Made by a program: the position numbers and the translations under genes. Below the pieces are notes generated by a model. That model was not told the DNA's origin. It saw only the letters and a list, made by a program, of their open reading frames with translations, and ran no database searches. A stretch of DNA of 64,000 nt from Alistipes timonensis JC136 (GTDB taxonomy: Bacteria; Bacteroidota; Bacteroidia; Bacteroidales; Rikenellaceae), in NCBI RefSeq assembly GCF_900107675.1, contig NZ_FNRI01000001.1, positions 124,001-188,000 of the forward strand, given 5' to 3'. Positions 36,292-47,204 of the stretch are shown here, piece by piece. Within the stretch, counting starts at the first letter, position 1, and every line of letters starts with the position of its first letter.

Positions 36292-39200
36292 ATGAAGAGA
36301 TTTCTGGCAACAGTCATAGCCTGTGTGGCGATCTGCGCCGTGCAGGCCCAGTCCCGCACCGTGCGGGGCACCGTGACCGATGCCGCCGACGGAGCGCCCG
36401 TAGTGGGCGTCGCCGTCACGGTGGAGAACGGGACCGCGGCGGCGGTCACCGGGCTCAAGGGCGACTATACGATTAAGGCCTCTCAGGGGCAGACGCTCGT
36501 TTTCTCGTTCCTGGGCATGACCACCCAGCGGCACAAGGTCGGCGCGGCCGACGTGATCGACGTGAAGATGGCCGCCGACAACAAAGTGCTCGACGAGGTG
36601 ATCGTCGTGGCTTACGGAACGACCAAAAAGGAGACGTTCACCGGTTCGGCCGAGATCGTCACGGCCGAGAAGCTCAAGGACCGTCCCGTGACCGATGTCA
36701 CCAAGATGCTCGACGGACAGGTCGCGGGCGTCATGTCCACCTCGGGCGGCGGACAGCCGGGCAGCGGAGCCGAACTGCGCATCCGCGGTTTCGGGTCGAT
36801 CAACGCCTCGAACTCCCCGTTGTTAGTGGTCGACGGCGTACCGTTCGACGGCGACCTGAATTCGATCAACAGCAGCGATATCGAATCCATGTCGGTGCTC
36901 AAGGATGCTTCGGCAGGAGCCTTGTACGGGGCCCGCGGCGCCAACGGCGTGATCCTTATCACGACCAAACAGAACGCCGGACGGGGCGAAGCGTTCAGCG
37001 TGCGCCTGAGCGCCAAGGTGGGCGTCAGTTCGCGGGCCATCCCCTCCTACAACACGATGTCGGCCCGCGAATATATGGAACACATGTACCTGGCGTGTTA
37101 CAACGATCTGGTCTATACGGAGGGTTACCTTCCGTCCGTGGCCGCGGGGATGACCACCGGCCGGCTTGCACGCCAGATACTCGGCACGGACAATATCTAT
37201 AATATCTATGACAAGGAGATCGGGCAGCTTTTCGACGCCAACGGCAAGATCGTGAAAGATGCCCGCCCGAAATACAACGAGAGCTGGCTCGACGAGGCCG
37301 AAGCGAAATGCCCGGTCCGTCAGGAGTATCAGGTCTCGGTCAACGGCTCGGGTAAGAACAGTCGCTATCTCGCTTCGCTGAGCTATCTCAACGAGGAGGG
37401 GACGCTCAAGACCACCGGTTTCGAACGTTATACGGTGCGTGTCGGGGCGGATTTTTCGCCCAAGAAATGGTTCGATTTCGGCGCAAACGTCAACTATGCG
37501 CACACCGACAGCCAGTTCCTCGGTTCGGAAGGCACGGCCAACAACACCAATGTCTGGTATTCGGCCATGCTGATGGCCCCGATCTACCCGGTCTACAAGA
37601 AGAATCCCGACGGCAGCACCGTGTACGAGGATGACAAAAAGGTCTTCGACTACGGCTCCTCGCGGCCGGCCGGGGCGCAGAACAACCGCAACTCGGTGGC
37701 GACGCTTTTCGACGACGACTATTATACGTTGACCGACAACGTCAGCACCCGCGCCTATGTGGGTTTCAACTGGAAAGGACTGAAATTCACCTCCAATATC
37801 GGCGTGGACAACGTCAACGCCTACGAGACGACCAATTACAACCCCTTTTCGGGTAACGCCGCCGGTACGGGCCGCCTCACCAAGGAGAGCAGCCGCATGA
37901 TGAGCTATACGTGGAACCAGTTGTTGTCCTACAAGACGCGGATCGGCCGGCACAACATCGACGCCATGGCGGGCCACGAGTTCTACAATTACAATATGCG
38001 TTACATCATTGCCGAGCGCACCGGATTTCCTTTCGCCGACTACGACGACCTGGGCATGGGTTCGACGCTTGCCGAGGCCAATTCGGCGTCCGACAACTAT
38101 TCGATCAATTCCTACCTGTGCCGCGTCAACTACGACTTCTCCGACCGTTATTATTTCTCGGCAAGCTTCCGCATGGACGCCTCCTCGCGTTTCAAAAAGG
38201 AGAACCGCTGGGGAGCTTTCTGGTCGGTGGGCGCTTCGTGGCGCATCTCGCAGGAAAAGTTCCTGAGCGACGTGAGCTGGATCGACAACGTCACGCTCAA
38301 AGCCAGCTATGGTGTGCAGGGCAACGACAACCTCGGTTCCTACTACGCCTGGCAGTCGCTCTACGACATGAACTATCCGAACGCCAACCAGTCGGGAGCG
38401 GTCATCAACTCGATCGAGAATCAGGACGTGACGTGGGAGAAGAACGGCAATCTCAACGTCGGCGTCGAGTTCCGCCTGTTCGACCGGCTCACGGGTACCG
38501 TCGAGTGGTATAACCGCAAGACCACCGACCTGCTGCTGGAGTACCCGATGGCCATTTCGCTCGGTTTCCCGGGCTATTACGCCAATGTGGGCAGCATTGT
38601 CAACCGCGGTTTCGACATCACGCTGGGGGCCGACATCGTCACGACGCGCGACTGGCGCTGGAACGTCTCGGTGATGGGCTCCACGCTGAAGAACAAGGTT
38701 CTGAAGCTCACCGACAACGGCGAGGACATCATCAACGGCGTCTACATCATCCGCGAGGGACAGGAGATCAACACTTTCTATATGTCCAAGAGCGCGGGAG
38801 TCGATCCGACCACCGGCGAACAGCTCTACTGGGCCTATGAGAAGAACGCCGACGGCAGCATGAAGCCCGGTTCGGAGTACGTGACCAACGACGCCACGGT
38901 GGCTGCCGGCTGCAAATACCTGCAGGGCAGCCGCATTCCCGACATCTACGGATCGATCTCCTCGTCGCTGAAATTCCGCGGTTTCGATCTGGGATTGCTG
39001 TTCACCTATTCGCTCGGGGGCAAGATCTACGACTCGATCTACAACGCCATGATGGAGCCGTCGTTCGTCGGACAGACCTACCACCGCAACGCCCTGCGCA
39101 CATGGACTGCCCCGGGACAGCGGACCGACGTGCCGCGCACGACGACCACCGCCTCGACACAGATCACCGATCGCTACCTGGTCGACGCCTCGTATTTCGC

Positions 39201-39411
39201 CGTGAAGAATATCTCGCTGGGTTACAGCCTGCCGAAGCGGCTGCTGGGTAAAGTCGGCATCGAGTCGCTGCGCGTCTACCTGGCTGCCGACAGTCCGTGG
39301 ACTTTCACCCACCTGAAGGGTATGAATCCGCAGGCCAGCTTCACGGGGTCGACCTCCTATTCCTATACGCCCAACCGTACGTTCACGCTGGGTGTGGACT
39401 TAAAATTCTAA
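36292..39411 (+). CDS. SusC-like TonB-dependent transporter (PUL 2)
   Basis: 1039-residue outer-membrane importer. Signal peptide (AICAVQAQS), carboxypeptidase-regulatory-like domain (VRGTVTDAADGAPVVGVAVTV), TonB-linked plug box DEVIVVAYGTTKKETFTG, SVLKDASAGALYGARGANG, barrel, and C-terminal LGVDLKF. The start at 36292 begins the signal peptide; the nearby ATG at 36287 is in another frame and stops at once. It is followed by susD after 6 bp. No glycoside hydrolase accompanies PUL 2 within this window, so its ligand is not predictable; peptides or glycans are both possible for SusCD systems. Confidence 0.95.
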   Translation: MKRFLATVIACVAICAVQAQSRTVRGTVTDAADGAPVVGVAVTVENGTAAAVTGLKGDYTIKASQGQTLVFSFLGMTTQRHKVGAADVIDVKMAADNKVLDEVIVVAYGTTKKETFTGSAEIVTAEKLKDRPVTDVTKMLDGQVAGVMSTSGGGQPGSGAELRIRGFGSINASNSPLLVVDGVPFDGDLNSINSSDIESMSVLKDASAGALYGARGANGVILITTKQNAGRGEAFSVRLSAKVGVSSRAIPSYNTMSAREYMEHMYLACYNDLVYTEGYLPSVAAGMTTGRLARQILGTDNIYNIYDKEIGQLFDANGKIVKDARPKYNESWLDEAEAKCPVRQEYQVSVNGSGKNSRYLASLSYLNEEGTLKTTGFERYTVRVGADFSPKKWFDFGANVNYAHTDSQFLGSEGTANNTNVWYSAMLMAPIYPVYKKNPDGSTVYEDDKKVFDYGSSRPAGAQNNRNSVATLFDDDYYTLTDNVSTRAYVGFNWKGLKFTSNIGVDNVNAYETTNYNPFSGNAAGTGRLTKESSRMMSYTWNQLLSYKTRIGRHNIDAMAGHEFYNYNMRYIIAERTGFPFADYDDLGMGSTLAEANSASDNYSINSYLCRVNYDFSDRYYFSASFRMDASSRFKKENRWGAFWSVGASWRISQEKFLSDVSWIDNVTLKASYGVQGNDNLGSYYAWQSLYDMNYPNANQSGAVINSIENQDVTWEKNGNLNVGVEFRLFDRLTGTVEWYNRKTTDLLLEYPMAISLGFPGYYANVGSIVNRGFDITLGADIVTTRDWRWNVSVMGSTLKNKVLKLTDNGEDIINGVYIIREGQEINTFYMSKSAGVDPTTGEQLYWAYEKNADGSMKPGSEYVTNDATVAAGCKYLQGSRIPDIYGSISSSLKFRGFDLGLLFTYSLGGKIYDSIYNAMMEPSFVGQTYHRNALRTWTAPGQRTDVPRTTTTASTQITDRYLVDASYFAVKNISLGYSLPKRLLGKVGIESLRVYLAADSPWTFTHLKGMNPQASFTGSTSYSYTPNRTFTLGVDLKF

Positions 39412-39417
39412 ACTGCG

Positions 39418-41061
39418 ATGAAAAAATTCAGATACATACTCCTTTGCCTTGCGGCCTGCGCCGGTCTGTCCGGCTGCGGCGACCTGATGGAGACCGCTCC
39501 GTCGAACGAGGTGGACAAAAGTTTGATCCTCAAGGATGTCAATGCCGTCAAGGTGGCCATGAACGGAGTCTATTCGACGATGTACAACCGCATCGACTTC
39601 GTGACGGCCAACGCCCACCAATGCTTTGGCAACATGGCCGTGACGCTGTGCGCCGAAGTGATGGGCGACGACATGATCCAGACGGCCCAGGGACCCGGAT
39701 GGTTCTGGAAGGACTACAACTACGAGGCCCGTGTGCGCTATACCAGCAAGATTTGGCGCAGCTATTTCACGTGGAAATACTTTTACGAGATCGTCAGCAA
39801 CGTCAACTACATTCTTTCAGTCGAGCACACCGCCACGGGGGATGAGAACGAACTGAAATGCGTCATGGCGCAGGCTTATGCCGCCCGGGCGTTCGCCTAT
39901 TTCATGCTGATCCAGTCGTTCCAGCAGACCTACAAGAAACACGAGACGTGGCCCGGGGTGCCGGTGTACACCGAACCCACGACCAGCGCGTCGAAGGGCA
40001 AGGGACGCGGGACGGTGGAGCAGGTCTACACGCAGATCAACGACGACCTGACGGCTGCCCTGACGCGTTTCGAGGAGTGCGGCATCGCGCAGGAGCACAT
40101 TTCCAACCTCGACTACTATGCCACGAGCCTGCTCAAAGCCCGCGTCGCGCTGGTGCAGAACGACTGGCCGGCGGCTGCCGAAGCGGCTGCCGAGGCGATG
40201 AAGAAACCGGGCCGTTCGCTGCTCAGCAGGACCGACGCCACGGTCGTGAAGGGCACGTTCGACGATGCGACGAAGAACTGGACCACGGGCAAGACGCCGT
40301 TCAACTCCGTGGCCTCGAGCTCGGTGCTGTGGGGTGCGGAGATGCTCTCGGAACAGTCTACCGTCTATGCGTCGTTCTTCTCCAACATGGATGCCTGCAC
40401 CGATGTCTACTATGCGGCCGAGACGCCCAAGTGCATCAGCAATTGGCTCTATGCCCAGATTCCCGACACCGATGTTCGCAAAGGGTGGTGGAACGGCAAT
40501 ATCGGCATTCCGGCCGAGGACTGGAGCTACGGGGCCAACATCAACTACAACCAGCATAAGTTTCAGTGGGCCGATCAGAAGGCGCATAAAGGCGATTATA
40601 TCTTCATGCGGCTGGAAGAGGCTTACCTCATCCGCGCTGAAGCGCTGTGCCGTATGGGTGCCGAATACGAGGACGAGGCCCGCAGCACGCTTCTCGAACT
40701 GGGTTCGCGCCGCGACACGGAGTACGCCAGGCGCATCGAATCGCTGACGGGCGGCACCCAGACCTTCGCCACGACGGGCGTTGTGAAGACCCTGCTCGAC
40801 GAAATCATCCTCCAGCGCCGTATCGAGCTGTGGGGTGAGGCCGGGCGCATTTTCGACATCCTGCGCCTGGCGAAAGGGTGGACGCGCTATTGGGAGGTGA
40901 ACGGTGAGAAGAGCAACCACACCAACTACCTGAGCAAATATTCCGAGTACCTCAGTTTCCCGAGCGACTACCTCGAGTGCATCATGATGATTCCGCAGGC
41001 TGAGATCGATAACAACCCCAACATCACGGCCGCCGATCAGAATCCCTATGTTCAATCCTAA
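39418..41061 (+). CDS. SusD/RagB-family lipoprotein (PUL 2)
   Basis: 547-residue SusD-family surface lipoprotein, lipobox LSGCGDLME (C20). Mature N-terminus DLMETAPSNEV. TPR-like helices include KCVMAQAYAARAFAYFMLIQ, and the C-terminal part has RLEEAYLIRAEALCRMG and ILQRRIELWGEAGRIFDILR, all typical SusD landmarks. The end (INNPNITAADQNPYV) is slightly unlike the common NPGY ending. It partners the SusC encoded 6 bp upstream. Confidence 0.94.
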   Translation: MKKFRYILLCLAACAGLSGCGDLMETAPSNEVDKSLILKDVNAVKVAMNGVYSTMYNRIDFVTANAHQCFGNMAVTLCAEVMGDDMIQTAQGPGWFWKDYNYEARVRYTSKIWRSYFTWKYFYEIVSNVNYILSVEHTATGDENELKCVMAQAYAARAFAYFMLIQSFQQTYKKHETWPGVPVYTEPTTSASKGKGRGTVEQVYTQINDDLTAALTRFEECGIAQEHISNLDYYATSLLKARVALVQNDWPAAAEAAAEAMKKPGRSLLSRTDATVVKGTFDDATKNWTTGKTPFNSVASSSVLWGAEMLSEQSTVYASFFSNMDACTDVYYAAETPKCISNWLYAQIPDTDVRKGWWNGNIGIPAEDWSYGANINYNQHKFQWADQKAHKGDYIFMRLEEAYLIRAEALCRMGAEYEDEARSTLLELGSRRDTEYARRIESLTGGTQTFATTGVVKTLLDEIILQRRIELWGEAGRIFDILRLAKGWTRYWEVNGEKSNHTNYLSKYSEYLSFPSDYLECIMMIPQAEIDNNPNITAADQNPYVQS

Positions 41062-41074
41062 ATGCGTATAAACG

Positions 41075-41980
41075 ATGAAATCATTCCATATAGCCGCGCT
41101 GGCCGCTGTTGCTGTGTTTGCCGCAGCATCCGGATGCAGTGACGACGTGCAGAAAACCACCTATTCGGGCAGCTCGGGCTTTGGTTTCGCGGCTTCGGTG
41201 CTCAATGTGGAGGTCGGTTCGGCGAATGCCAACCAGATTCTCGTGCCGATCTACCGCGGCACCGAGGACGCCCAGATCGCCGAACTGAAATTCGAGTACG
41301 ACATCTCCAAGGCAGGAGCTTCCGAGCCGTACTGGGCCGATGCCGATCCTGCGGGCATCTTTTCGCTGACCACTCAGCGGGTGATCTTCGCCGATGGGGC
41401 GAAGGTGGCCTATGCGCAGGTGCGTTTCACGAATCTCGACCTGCTGGGCATCACCACCAAATATAAGATGCGTCTGACGATCAAGGATTCTCTGAGCCCT
41501 TCGAAACGCGATCAGGTGACGATGTCCGTGAGTCGCCAACTGACGTTCGATTACCTGGGCAAGTGCGATTACCACGACGCCTGCGTCTTCGACGGCACCT
41601 ATAAGGCCGACATCTACCGGGCGCAGGAGGCGGAGATCTACCGCGTGATGGACCCCTATACCGAGGGGCTTATCAAGGAGGAGTACGCTGAGAACGGCTG
41701 GATGGGAACCCCGTCGGCCTACGTGCAGTTCGCCGTCGACGCCAAGGGGCAGATCACTTACGAGCCGTTCTGTACGGGCATGATGGTCAATGCGAAATAT
41801 ACGGCCTATGCCTATTATCCGGGCGAGTATGTCTGGGGAAAGGATTTTTCGGATTATAACAAAGAGAATAAGAAGCTGTCGGATAAAGTGTTACAGCTTT
41901 ATCCGGTCTACTGCCTGCCCGAATATCAGTATGGATTTCTCAACGACGGAGCCTATCCGCTGACCGTTACGTTGCCATAA
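41075..41980 (+). CDS. DUF4843-like surface lipoprotein (PUL 2)
   Basis: 301-residue lipoprotein (ASGCSDDV, C21, acidic tail). The N-terminal 130 residues form a Calx-beta/DUF4843-like domain (FAASVLNVEVG, ILVPIYRGTED, VIFADGAKVAYAQVRF), and the C-terminal part is a second beta-rich domain (YHDACVFDGTYKADIYRAQE...). The layout fits the third protein of SusCD operons, which assists ligand capture. It begins 13 bp after susD. After its stop there is only a weak AT-rich stem before the leucine operon promoter. Confidence 0.72.
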   Translation: MKSFHIAALAAVAVFAAASGCSDDVQKTTYSGSSGFGFAASVLNVEVGSANANQILVPIYRGTEDAQIAELKFEYDISKAGASEPYWADADPAGIFSLTTQRVIFADGAKVAYAQVRFTNLDLLGITTKYKMRLTIKDSLSPSKRDQVTMSVSRQLTFDYLGKCDYHDACVFDGTYKADIYRAQEAEIYRVMDPYTEGLIKEEYAENGWMGTPSAYVQFAVDAKGQITYEPFCTGMMVNAKYTAYAYYPGEYVWGKDFSDYNKENKKLSDKVLQLYPVYCLPEYQYGFLNDGAYPLTVTLP

Positions 41981-42027
41981 AAGAGCGCTAAATAAGCAAT
42001 TTAGGGTATTATTTAAGAATTTTTATT

Positions 42028-42035
42028 TATATTTG
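42028..42035 (+). promoter_or_regulatory. -7 element of the leucine operon promoter
   Basis: TATATTTG fits TAnnTTTG. No TTG is present at -33 spacing. The leader to leuA (42149) is about 105 nt. Confidence 0.5.
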
Positions 42036-42069
42036 CGAAAACAGGTTTTCGCTTGGATAGGCGGCGCCC

Positions 42070-42097
42070 GACAGAGCCGACAAGGATCGGCTTTGTC
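42070..42097 (+). promoter_or_regulatory. Leader hairpin upstream of leuA
   Basis: An 11-bp stem (42070-42080 with 42087-42097, one G-U pair, 6-nt loop) in the leuA leader. It is not followed by a T-run, so it is not an obvious terminator. A role in control of the operon is only a possibility. Confidence 0.4.
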
Positions 42098-42148
42098 TAT
42101 GGCCCGCACTGTCTTTGTCTGAGTTTACAGGTTAAAAACAGGTTAGTT

Positions 42149-43669
42149 ATGAGTGAGAGATTGTACATTTTCGACACCACGCTCCGCGATGGTGAGCAGG
42201 TTCCCGGCTGTCAGCTGAACACCACCGAAAAAATCGAGGTAGCCAAACTGCTCGAGAATCTCGGCGTGGACGTGATCGAGGCCGGTTTCCCGATTTCCAG
42301 CCCCGGGGATTTCAATTCCGTGCTGGAAATTTCCAAAGCCGTTTCCGAACCGACGATCTGTGCGCTGACGCGTGCCGTGGAGAAGGACATCGACGTGGCG
42401 GCCGACGCTCTGCGTCTTGCCAAGCACAAGCGTATCCATACGGGTATCGGCGTGTCGCCGCAGCATATTTACGACAAACTGCGCTCTACGCCTGAAAAGA
42501 TTCTCGAACGGGCCGTTGCGGCGGTGAAATATGCCAAACGCTATGTCGAGGATGTGGAGTTCTACGCCGAGGACGCAGGCCGGGCCGACGTCGAGTATCT
42601 GGCGCGCGTCGTCGAGGCGGCCATTGCCGCCGGCGCCACCGTGGTCAACATCCCCGACACGACGGGCTACTGCCTTCCGAACGAATACGGCGCCAAGATC
42701 AAATACCTCGTCGATCATGTCTCGAACATCGACCGGGCGATCATCTCCACCCATTGCCACAACGACCTGGGCATGGCTACGGCCAATACGTTGAGCGGTG
42801 TCCTGAACGGCGCCCGGCAGGCCGAGGTGACGATCAACGGCATCGGCGAACGCGCCGGCAACACTTCGCTCGAAGAGGTGGTGATGACCCTGCGCTGCCA
42901 CAAAGACGTCAATATCGACACGAATATCAATTCACAACTGATTACCAAGGCTTCGCACCTGGTGTCGAGCCTGATGAACATGCCCGTGCAGCCGAACAAG
43001 GCTATCGTGGGCCGCAACGCTTTCGCCCATTCGTCGGGCATCCACCAGGACGGGGTGCTGAAGCAGCGCCAGACTTATGAGATCATCGACCCGCAGGACA
43101 TCGGCCTGAACGAGTCGGTCATCGCCCTCACGGCCCGCAGCGGCCGCGCGGCCCTCGTGCACCGGCTCGAACTGCTGGGTTACGACCTCACGCCGGAGGA
43201 GCTGGACGCCACCTACGAGAAATTCCTCGTGCTGGCCGACAAGAAGAAGGAGATTCACGATTACGACCTGATCTATCTCGTGGGCGACATCGACCGCATG
43301 AAACAGCAGTCCGTGGCGTTGAAATTCCTGCAGGTGACCACCGGAACGCTGGTTCCGACGGCTACCGTGGTGCTGAAATTCGGCGATCACGAGCGTATGG
43401 CCATCGCCACGGGCAACGGCCCGGTCGACGCCGCGGTTTCGGCCATCAAAAAGCTCATCAACGAGAAAGTCGTGCTTTCGGAGTTCCTCATGCAGGCCAT
43501 CACGCGGGGATCGAACGACGTGGGCCGCGTACACGTGCAGGTCGAGTGCGGCAGCCGCACGGTCCACGGATTCGCTGCGCACACCGACACTACGCGGGCT
43601 TCGATCGAGGCGTTCCTCGACGCCCTGCGGGCACTCAACGTAACTGAAAAGATCGAGGAGGAAAATTGA
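42149..43669 (+). CDS. leuA: 2-Isopropylmalate synthase
   Basis: First committed step of leucine synthesis: acetyl-CoA plus 2-oxoisovalerate to 2-isopropylmalate. 506 residues. The HMGL-like TIM barrel begins [13 protein letters not shown] (R13, D14), with metal ligands H202 and H204 in [11 protein letters not shown] and the [11 protein letters not shown] motif. The C-terminal LeuA regulatory domain, which binds leucine for feedback control, covers about 390-506. The frame is open upstream to 42053 without a stop, but the ATG at 42149 gives the standard family N-terminus. It leads leuA-leuC-leuD-leuA/cimA-leuB, with leuC beginning 1 bp after its stop. Confidence 0.95.
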   Translation: MSERLYIFDTTLRDGEQVPGCQLNTTEKIEVAKLLENLGVDVIEAGFPISSPGDFNSVLEISKAVSEPTICALTRAVEKDIDVAADALRLAKHKRIHTGIGVSPQHIYDKLRSTPEKILERAVAAVKYAKRYVEDVEFYAEDAGRADVEYLARVVEAAIAAGATVVNIPDTTGYCLPNEYGAKIKYLVDHVSNIDRAIISTHCHNDLGMATANTLSGVLNGARQAEVTINGIGERAGNTSLEEVVMTLRCHKDVNIDTNINSQLITKASHLVSSLMNMPVQPNKAIVGRNAFAHSSGIHQDGVLKQRQTYEIIDPQDIGLNESVIALTARSGRAALVHRLELLGYDLTPEELDATYEKFLVLADKKKEIHDYDLIYLVGDIDRMKQQSVALKFLQVTTGTLVPTATVVLKFGDHERMAIATGNGPVDAAVSAIKKLINEKVVLSEFLMQAITRGSNDVGRVHVQVECGSRTVHGFAAHTDTTRASIEAFLDALRALNVTEKIEEEN

Positions 43670-43670
43670 T

Positions 43671-45047
43671 ATGGGACGAACGCTTTTGGACAAGATTTGG
43701 GACGCACACACCGTGCGCGTCGAGGATGGCGGTCGCTGTGTGCTCTACATCGACCGGCAGTATATTCACGAGGTGACTTCGCCCGTGGCTTTCGGGGGCA
43801 TCGAGCGTCGGGGTTTCGGCGTGGCGCGGCCGTCGCAGATCACCGCCACGGCCGACCATAACATCCCGACCGTCGACCAGCACCTCCCGATCGAGGAGCC
43901 CGAGTCGCGGCGGCAGGTCGAGGCCCTGGCCGAGAACTGCGCCCGGCACGGCATCGAGCATTTCGGGGTGGGGCACCCCAAGCAGGGCATCGTGCATATC
44001 ATCGGCCCCGAGCTGGGCTTCACACAGCCGGGCATGACGATCGTCTGCGGAGACAGCCACACCTCGACGCACGGAGCGTTGGGAGCCGTGGCGTTCGGCG
44101 TGGGCACCTCGGAGGTCGAGATGGTCTTCGCCAGCCAGTGCATTCTCCAGACCAAACCCCGGACCATGCGCATCACCGTCAACGGCGACCTGCGCCCGGG
44201 CGTGGAGGCCAAGGATGTCATTCTCTATATCATTTCGCAGATCACCGCTTCGGGCGGCACGGGCTATTTCATCGAGTTTGCCGGCAGCACGATCCGGTCG
44301 CTTTCGATGGAGGGCCGCATGACGGTCTGCAACATGAGCATCGAGTGCGGTGCCCGCGGCGGCATGATCGCCCCCGACGAAAAGACTTTCGAGTACCTCC
44401 GGGGCCGTGAACGGGCTCCTCAGGGGGCCGATTTCGACCGGGCCGTGGCCCGCTGGCGGGAGCTTTACAGCGATGCGGACGCGGTTTTCGATAAGGAGTA
44501 CCGCTTCGATGCCGCCGACATCGCCCCGATGATTACTTACGGCACCAATCCCGGGATGGGCATGGCCGTCGATGCGTCGATTCCCGCCGATGCCGACCCC
44601 AAGGCGTTGGAGTACATGGGTTTCAAAGCCGGCGAGAAACTGCTGGGCAAGCCGGTCGACTACGTTTTCGTCGGCAGTTGCACCAACGGACGTATCGAGG
44701 ACCTGCGGCGCTTCGCCCGTCTGGTCGAAGGACGCCGCAAGGCCGACAATATCACGGCGTGGATCGTCCCCGGTTCGAAGGGCGTCGAGGCTGCCGCCAA
44801 GGCCGAGGGGCTGGATAAGATACTCGCCGCTGCGGGTTTCGAACTCCGCCAGCCGGGCTGTTCGGCGTGCCTTGCGATGAACGCCGACAAAATCCCTGCG
44901 GGCAAATACAGCGTTTCGACTTCGAACCGCAATTTCGAGGGGCGTCAGGGCCCCGGCGCCCGCACGATGCTCTCGGGCGTGGCCGTAGCGGCCGCCGCCG
45001 CGGTGACAGGGCGGATCGCCGATCCCCGTGAAGTGTTTGATTTGTAA
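43671..45047 (+). CDS. leuC: 3-Isopropylmalate dehydratase large subunit
   Basis: Aconitase-family [4Fe-4S] subunit that isomerises 2- to 3-isopropylmalate together with LeuD. 458 residues, begins [14 protein letters not shown]. The cluster cysteines are C337 in [14 protein letters not shown] and C397/C400 in [25 protein letters not shown] is the family substrate-site motif. Located between leuA and leuD with close spacing (1 bp and 12 bp). Confidence 0.97.
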   Translation: MGRTLLDKIWDAHTVRVEDGGRCVLYIDRQYIHEVTSPVAFGGIERRGFGVARPSQITATADHNIPTVDQHLPIEEPESRRQVEALAENCARHGIEHFGVGHPKQGIVHIIGPELGFTQPGMTIVCGDSHTSTHGALGAVAFGVGTSEVEMVFASQCILQTKPRTMRITVNGDLRPGVEAKDVILYIISQITASGGTGYFIEFAGSTIRSLSMEGRMTVCNMSIECGARGGMIAPDEKTFEYLRGRERAPQGADFDRAVARWRELYSDADAVFDKEYRFDAADIAPMITYGTNPGMGMAVDASIPADADPKALEYMGFKAGEKLLGKPVDYVFVGSCTNGRIEDLRRFARLVEGRRKADNITAWIVPGSKGVEAAAKAEGLDKILAAAGFELRQPGCSACLAMNADKIPAGKYSVSTSNRNFEGRQGPGARTMLSGVAVAAAAAVTGRIADPREVFDL

Positions 45048-45059
45048 AAACGGAATACG

Positions 45060-45653
45060 ATGTCAATACCCAAATTCGTAACCTTCACCTCGGGGGCGGT
45101 GCCCGTCGAGGTGGAAAACATAGATACCGACCAGATCATTCCGGCGCGCTTCCTGAAAGCCACCGAGCGCAAGGGATTCGGCGACAACCTTTTCCGCGAC
45201 TGGCGTTACGACGCTTCGGGCGCGAAGATCGCGTCGTTCCCGCTGAACGACGCCCGTTACGGGGGACAGATTCTCGTCGCCGGGCGCAACTTCGGGTGCG
45301 GCAGTTCGCGCGAGCACGCCGCCTGGGCCATCGCCGACTACGGTTTCCGGGTCGTGGTGTCGAGCTTCTTCGCCGACATCTTCCGCAACAACGCCCTGAA
45401 CAACGGCCTGCTGCCGATCCGTGTCAGCGAGGAGTTTCTGAAAGCTGTGTTCGACGAGATCCGACACGACCCGAAAGCGCAGTTCACGGTCGATCTGGAC
45501 AACCAGACTTTGACCGTCGTGTCGAGCGGCCGCAGCGAGGGTTTCGAGATCGACGCCTACAAGAAACGCTGCCTTCAGAACGGCTACGACGACGTGGATT
45601 ACCTGCACAGTATCGCCGACCGGATCGCGGCTTTCGAGGCCGCCCGCAAATAG
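45060..45653 (+). CDS. leuD: 3-Isopropylmalate dehydratase small subunit
   Basis: Swivelling partner of LeuC, 197 residues, the longer enterobacterial-type LeuD. Landmarks are [15 protein letters not shown] near the N-terminus, [14 protein letters not shown], and [18 protein letters not shown]. The start at 45060 is 12 bp after leuC; the next synthase gene starts 9 bp after its stop. Confidence 0.96.
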   Translation: MSIPKFVTFTSGAVPVEVENIDTDQIIPARFLKATERKGFGDNLFRDWRYDASGAKIASFPLNDARYGGQILVAGRNFGCGSSREHAAWAIADYGFRVVVSSFFADIFRNNALNNGLLPIRVSEEFLKAVFDEIRHDPKAQFTVDLDNQTLTVVSSGRSEGFEIDAYKKRCLQNGYDDVDYLHSIADRIAAFEAARK

Positions 45654-45662
45654 ACCGTGCCG

Positions 45663-47204
45663 ATGCTTCGTCCGGTCGAAATAATGGACACGACGCTGCG
45701 CGACGGCGAGCAGACGTCGGGCGTTTCGTTCAACGCCCGCGAGAAGCTCACCATCGCCCGGCTCCTGCTGGAGGAACTGCGCGTGAGCCGCATCGAGATC
45801 GCCTCGGCGCGGGTTTCGCAGGGCGAACAGCAGGCCGTGCGCGCCGTCGCCGAGTGGGCCGCAGCCAAGGGGTATGCCGACCGTGTCGAAGCCCTCGGGT
45901 TCATCGACGGCGGGTTGTCGCTCGACTGGCTGGGCGCGGCCGGATGCCGCGTGGTGAACCTGCTGGCCAAAGGCTCCCGCAAGCATTGCGAGGGGCAACT
46001 GCGCCGCACGCCCGAACAACACCTGGCGGATGTGCGCGCCGAGATACTTGCCGCCGTCGACCGGGATATGCGCGTGAACCTCTACCTCGAAGACTGGTCC
46101 AACGGCATGCGCCATTCGCCCGACTATGTCTATGCCATGCTCGACGGACTGGCCGACGCCCCCGTGCAGCGTTTCCTGTGTCCCGACACGCTGGGTGTGC
46201 TCGATCCCTACGATACCGAACGTTTCTGCCGCGATCTGGTGACACGCTATCCGCATCTGCACTTCGATTTCCACGCCCATAACGACTACGACCTGGCCGT
46301 GGCAAATACCGCCGCCGCCGTGCGGGCGGGTTTCCACGGGGTTCATGTCACCGTCAACGGGCTGGGCGAACGCGCCGGCAATGCGCCTTTGTCGAGCACC
46401 GTGGCGGTGCTCCACGACCGGCTGGGCTGTACGACCGGCATCGACGAGACGAAGATCAACCGTGTCAGCCGCACGGTCGAGTCGCACACCGGCATCCGCA
46501 TTCCCGCCAACCGTCCGATCGTGGGCGAGAGCGTCTTCACGCAATGTGCGGGCATTCATGCCGACGGCGACAACAAGAACAATCTCTATTTCAACGAGTT
46601 GTTGCCCGAGCGCTTCGGCCGCGTCCGCGAATACGCGCTGGGCAAGACTTCGGGCAAAGCCAACATCCTCAAAAATCTCGAAGTGCTGGGCATCGACCTC
46701 GACGAGGCCGCGATGCGCAAGGTGACCGAACGGGTGGTGGAGCTGAGCGACAAGAAGGAGCTGGTGACGGTCGAGGACCTGCCCTATATCGTCGCCGACG
46801 TGCTGCGCTACGACCTCTCGGACAATCCGGTGAGGATACTCAATTACAGCCTTTCGCTGGCGCAGGGACTGCGCCCCGTGGCGACGCTCAAAATCGAGAT
46901 TCACGACCGTCCCTACGAACAGACCTCGGCCGGCGACGGCCAGTACGACGCCTTTATGCGGGCCCTGCGGCAAATCTACCGCGAACAGCTCGGGCGCGAG
47001 TTTCCGATGCTGCGCGACTATGCCGTGTCGATCCCGCCCGGAGGCCGCACCGACGCCTTCGTGCAGACGATCATCACGTGGGAGATGGAGGGCCGTGTGT
47101 TCAAAACCCGCGGGCTGGACGCCGACCAGACCGAAGCCGCCATTAAGGCAACGGTCAAAATGTTGAATATCATCGAAATAAACTATAACGACAATGGATG
47201 TTAA
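45663..47204 (+). CDS. Second LeuA/CimA-family synthase ((R)-citramalate or isopropylmalate synthase)
   Basis: 513-residue alpha-isopropylmalate-synthase-superfamily enzyme. The barrel motifs [34 protein letters not shown] and [13 protein letters not shown] are intact, as are [12 protein letters not shown] and a C-terminal regulatory domain (about 375-513). It differs clearly from the LeuA at 42149. Family relatives make citramalate from pyruvate and acetyl-CoA, giving a threonine-independent route to 2-oxobutyrate for isoleucine; LeuC/LeuD/LeuB can act on that branch too. Location inside the leu operon fits such sharing, but isopropylmalate synthase activity cannot be excluded. A GTG at 45657 would add two residues; I use the ATG. 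The end overlaps leuB by 11 nt. Confidence 0.85.
   Translation: MLRPVEIMDTTLRDGEQTSGVSFNAREKLTIARLLLEELRVSRIEIASARVSQGEQQAVRAVAEWAAAKGYADRVEALGFIDGGLSLDWLGAAGCRVVNLLAKGSRKHCEGQLRRTPEQHLADVRAEILAAVDRDMRVNLYLEDWSNGMRHSPDYVYAMLDGLADAPVQRFLCPDTLGVLDPYDTERFCRDLVTRYPHLHFDFHAHNDYDLAVANTAAAVRAGFHGVHVTVNGLGERAGNAPLSSTVAVLHDRLGCTTGIDETKINRVSRTVESHTGIRIPANRPIVGESVFTQCAGIHADGDNKNNLYFNELLPERFGRVREYALGKTSGKANILKNLEVLGIDLDEAAMRKVTERVVELSDKKELVTVEDLPYIVADVLRYDLSDNPVRILNYSLSLAQGLRPVATLKIEIHDRPYEQTSAGDGQYDAFMRALRQIYREQLGREFPMLRDYAVSIPPGGRTDAFVQTIITWEMEGRVFKTRGLDADQTEAAIKATVKMLNIIEINYNDNGC

Noticed and set aside
41981..42000. A terminator after the DUF4843-like gene
   Set aside because: Only a 6-bp AT-rich stem without T-run is present; too weak to call.
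42053..42148. A leucine-rich leader peptide (several Leu codons) upstream of leuA
   Set aside because: The frame has no stop and runs straight into leuA, and no terminator/antiterminator pair follows, so it is not a classical attenuation leader.
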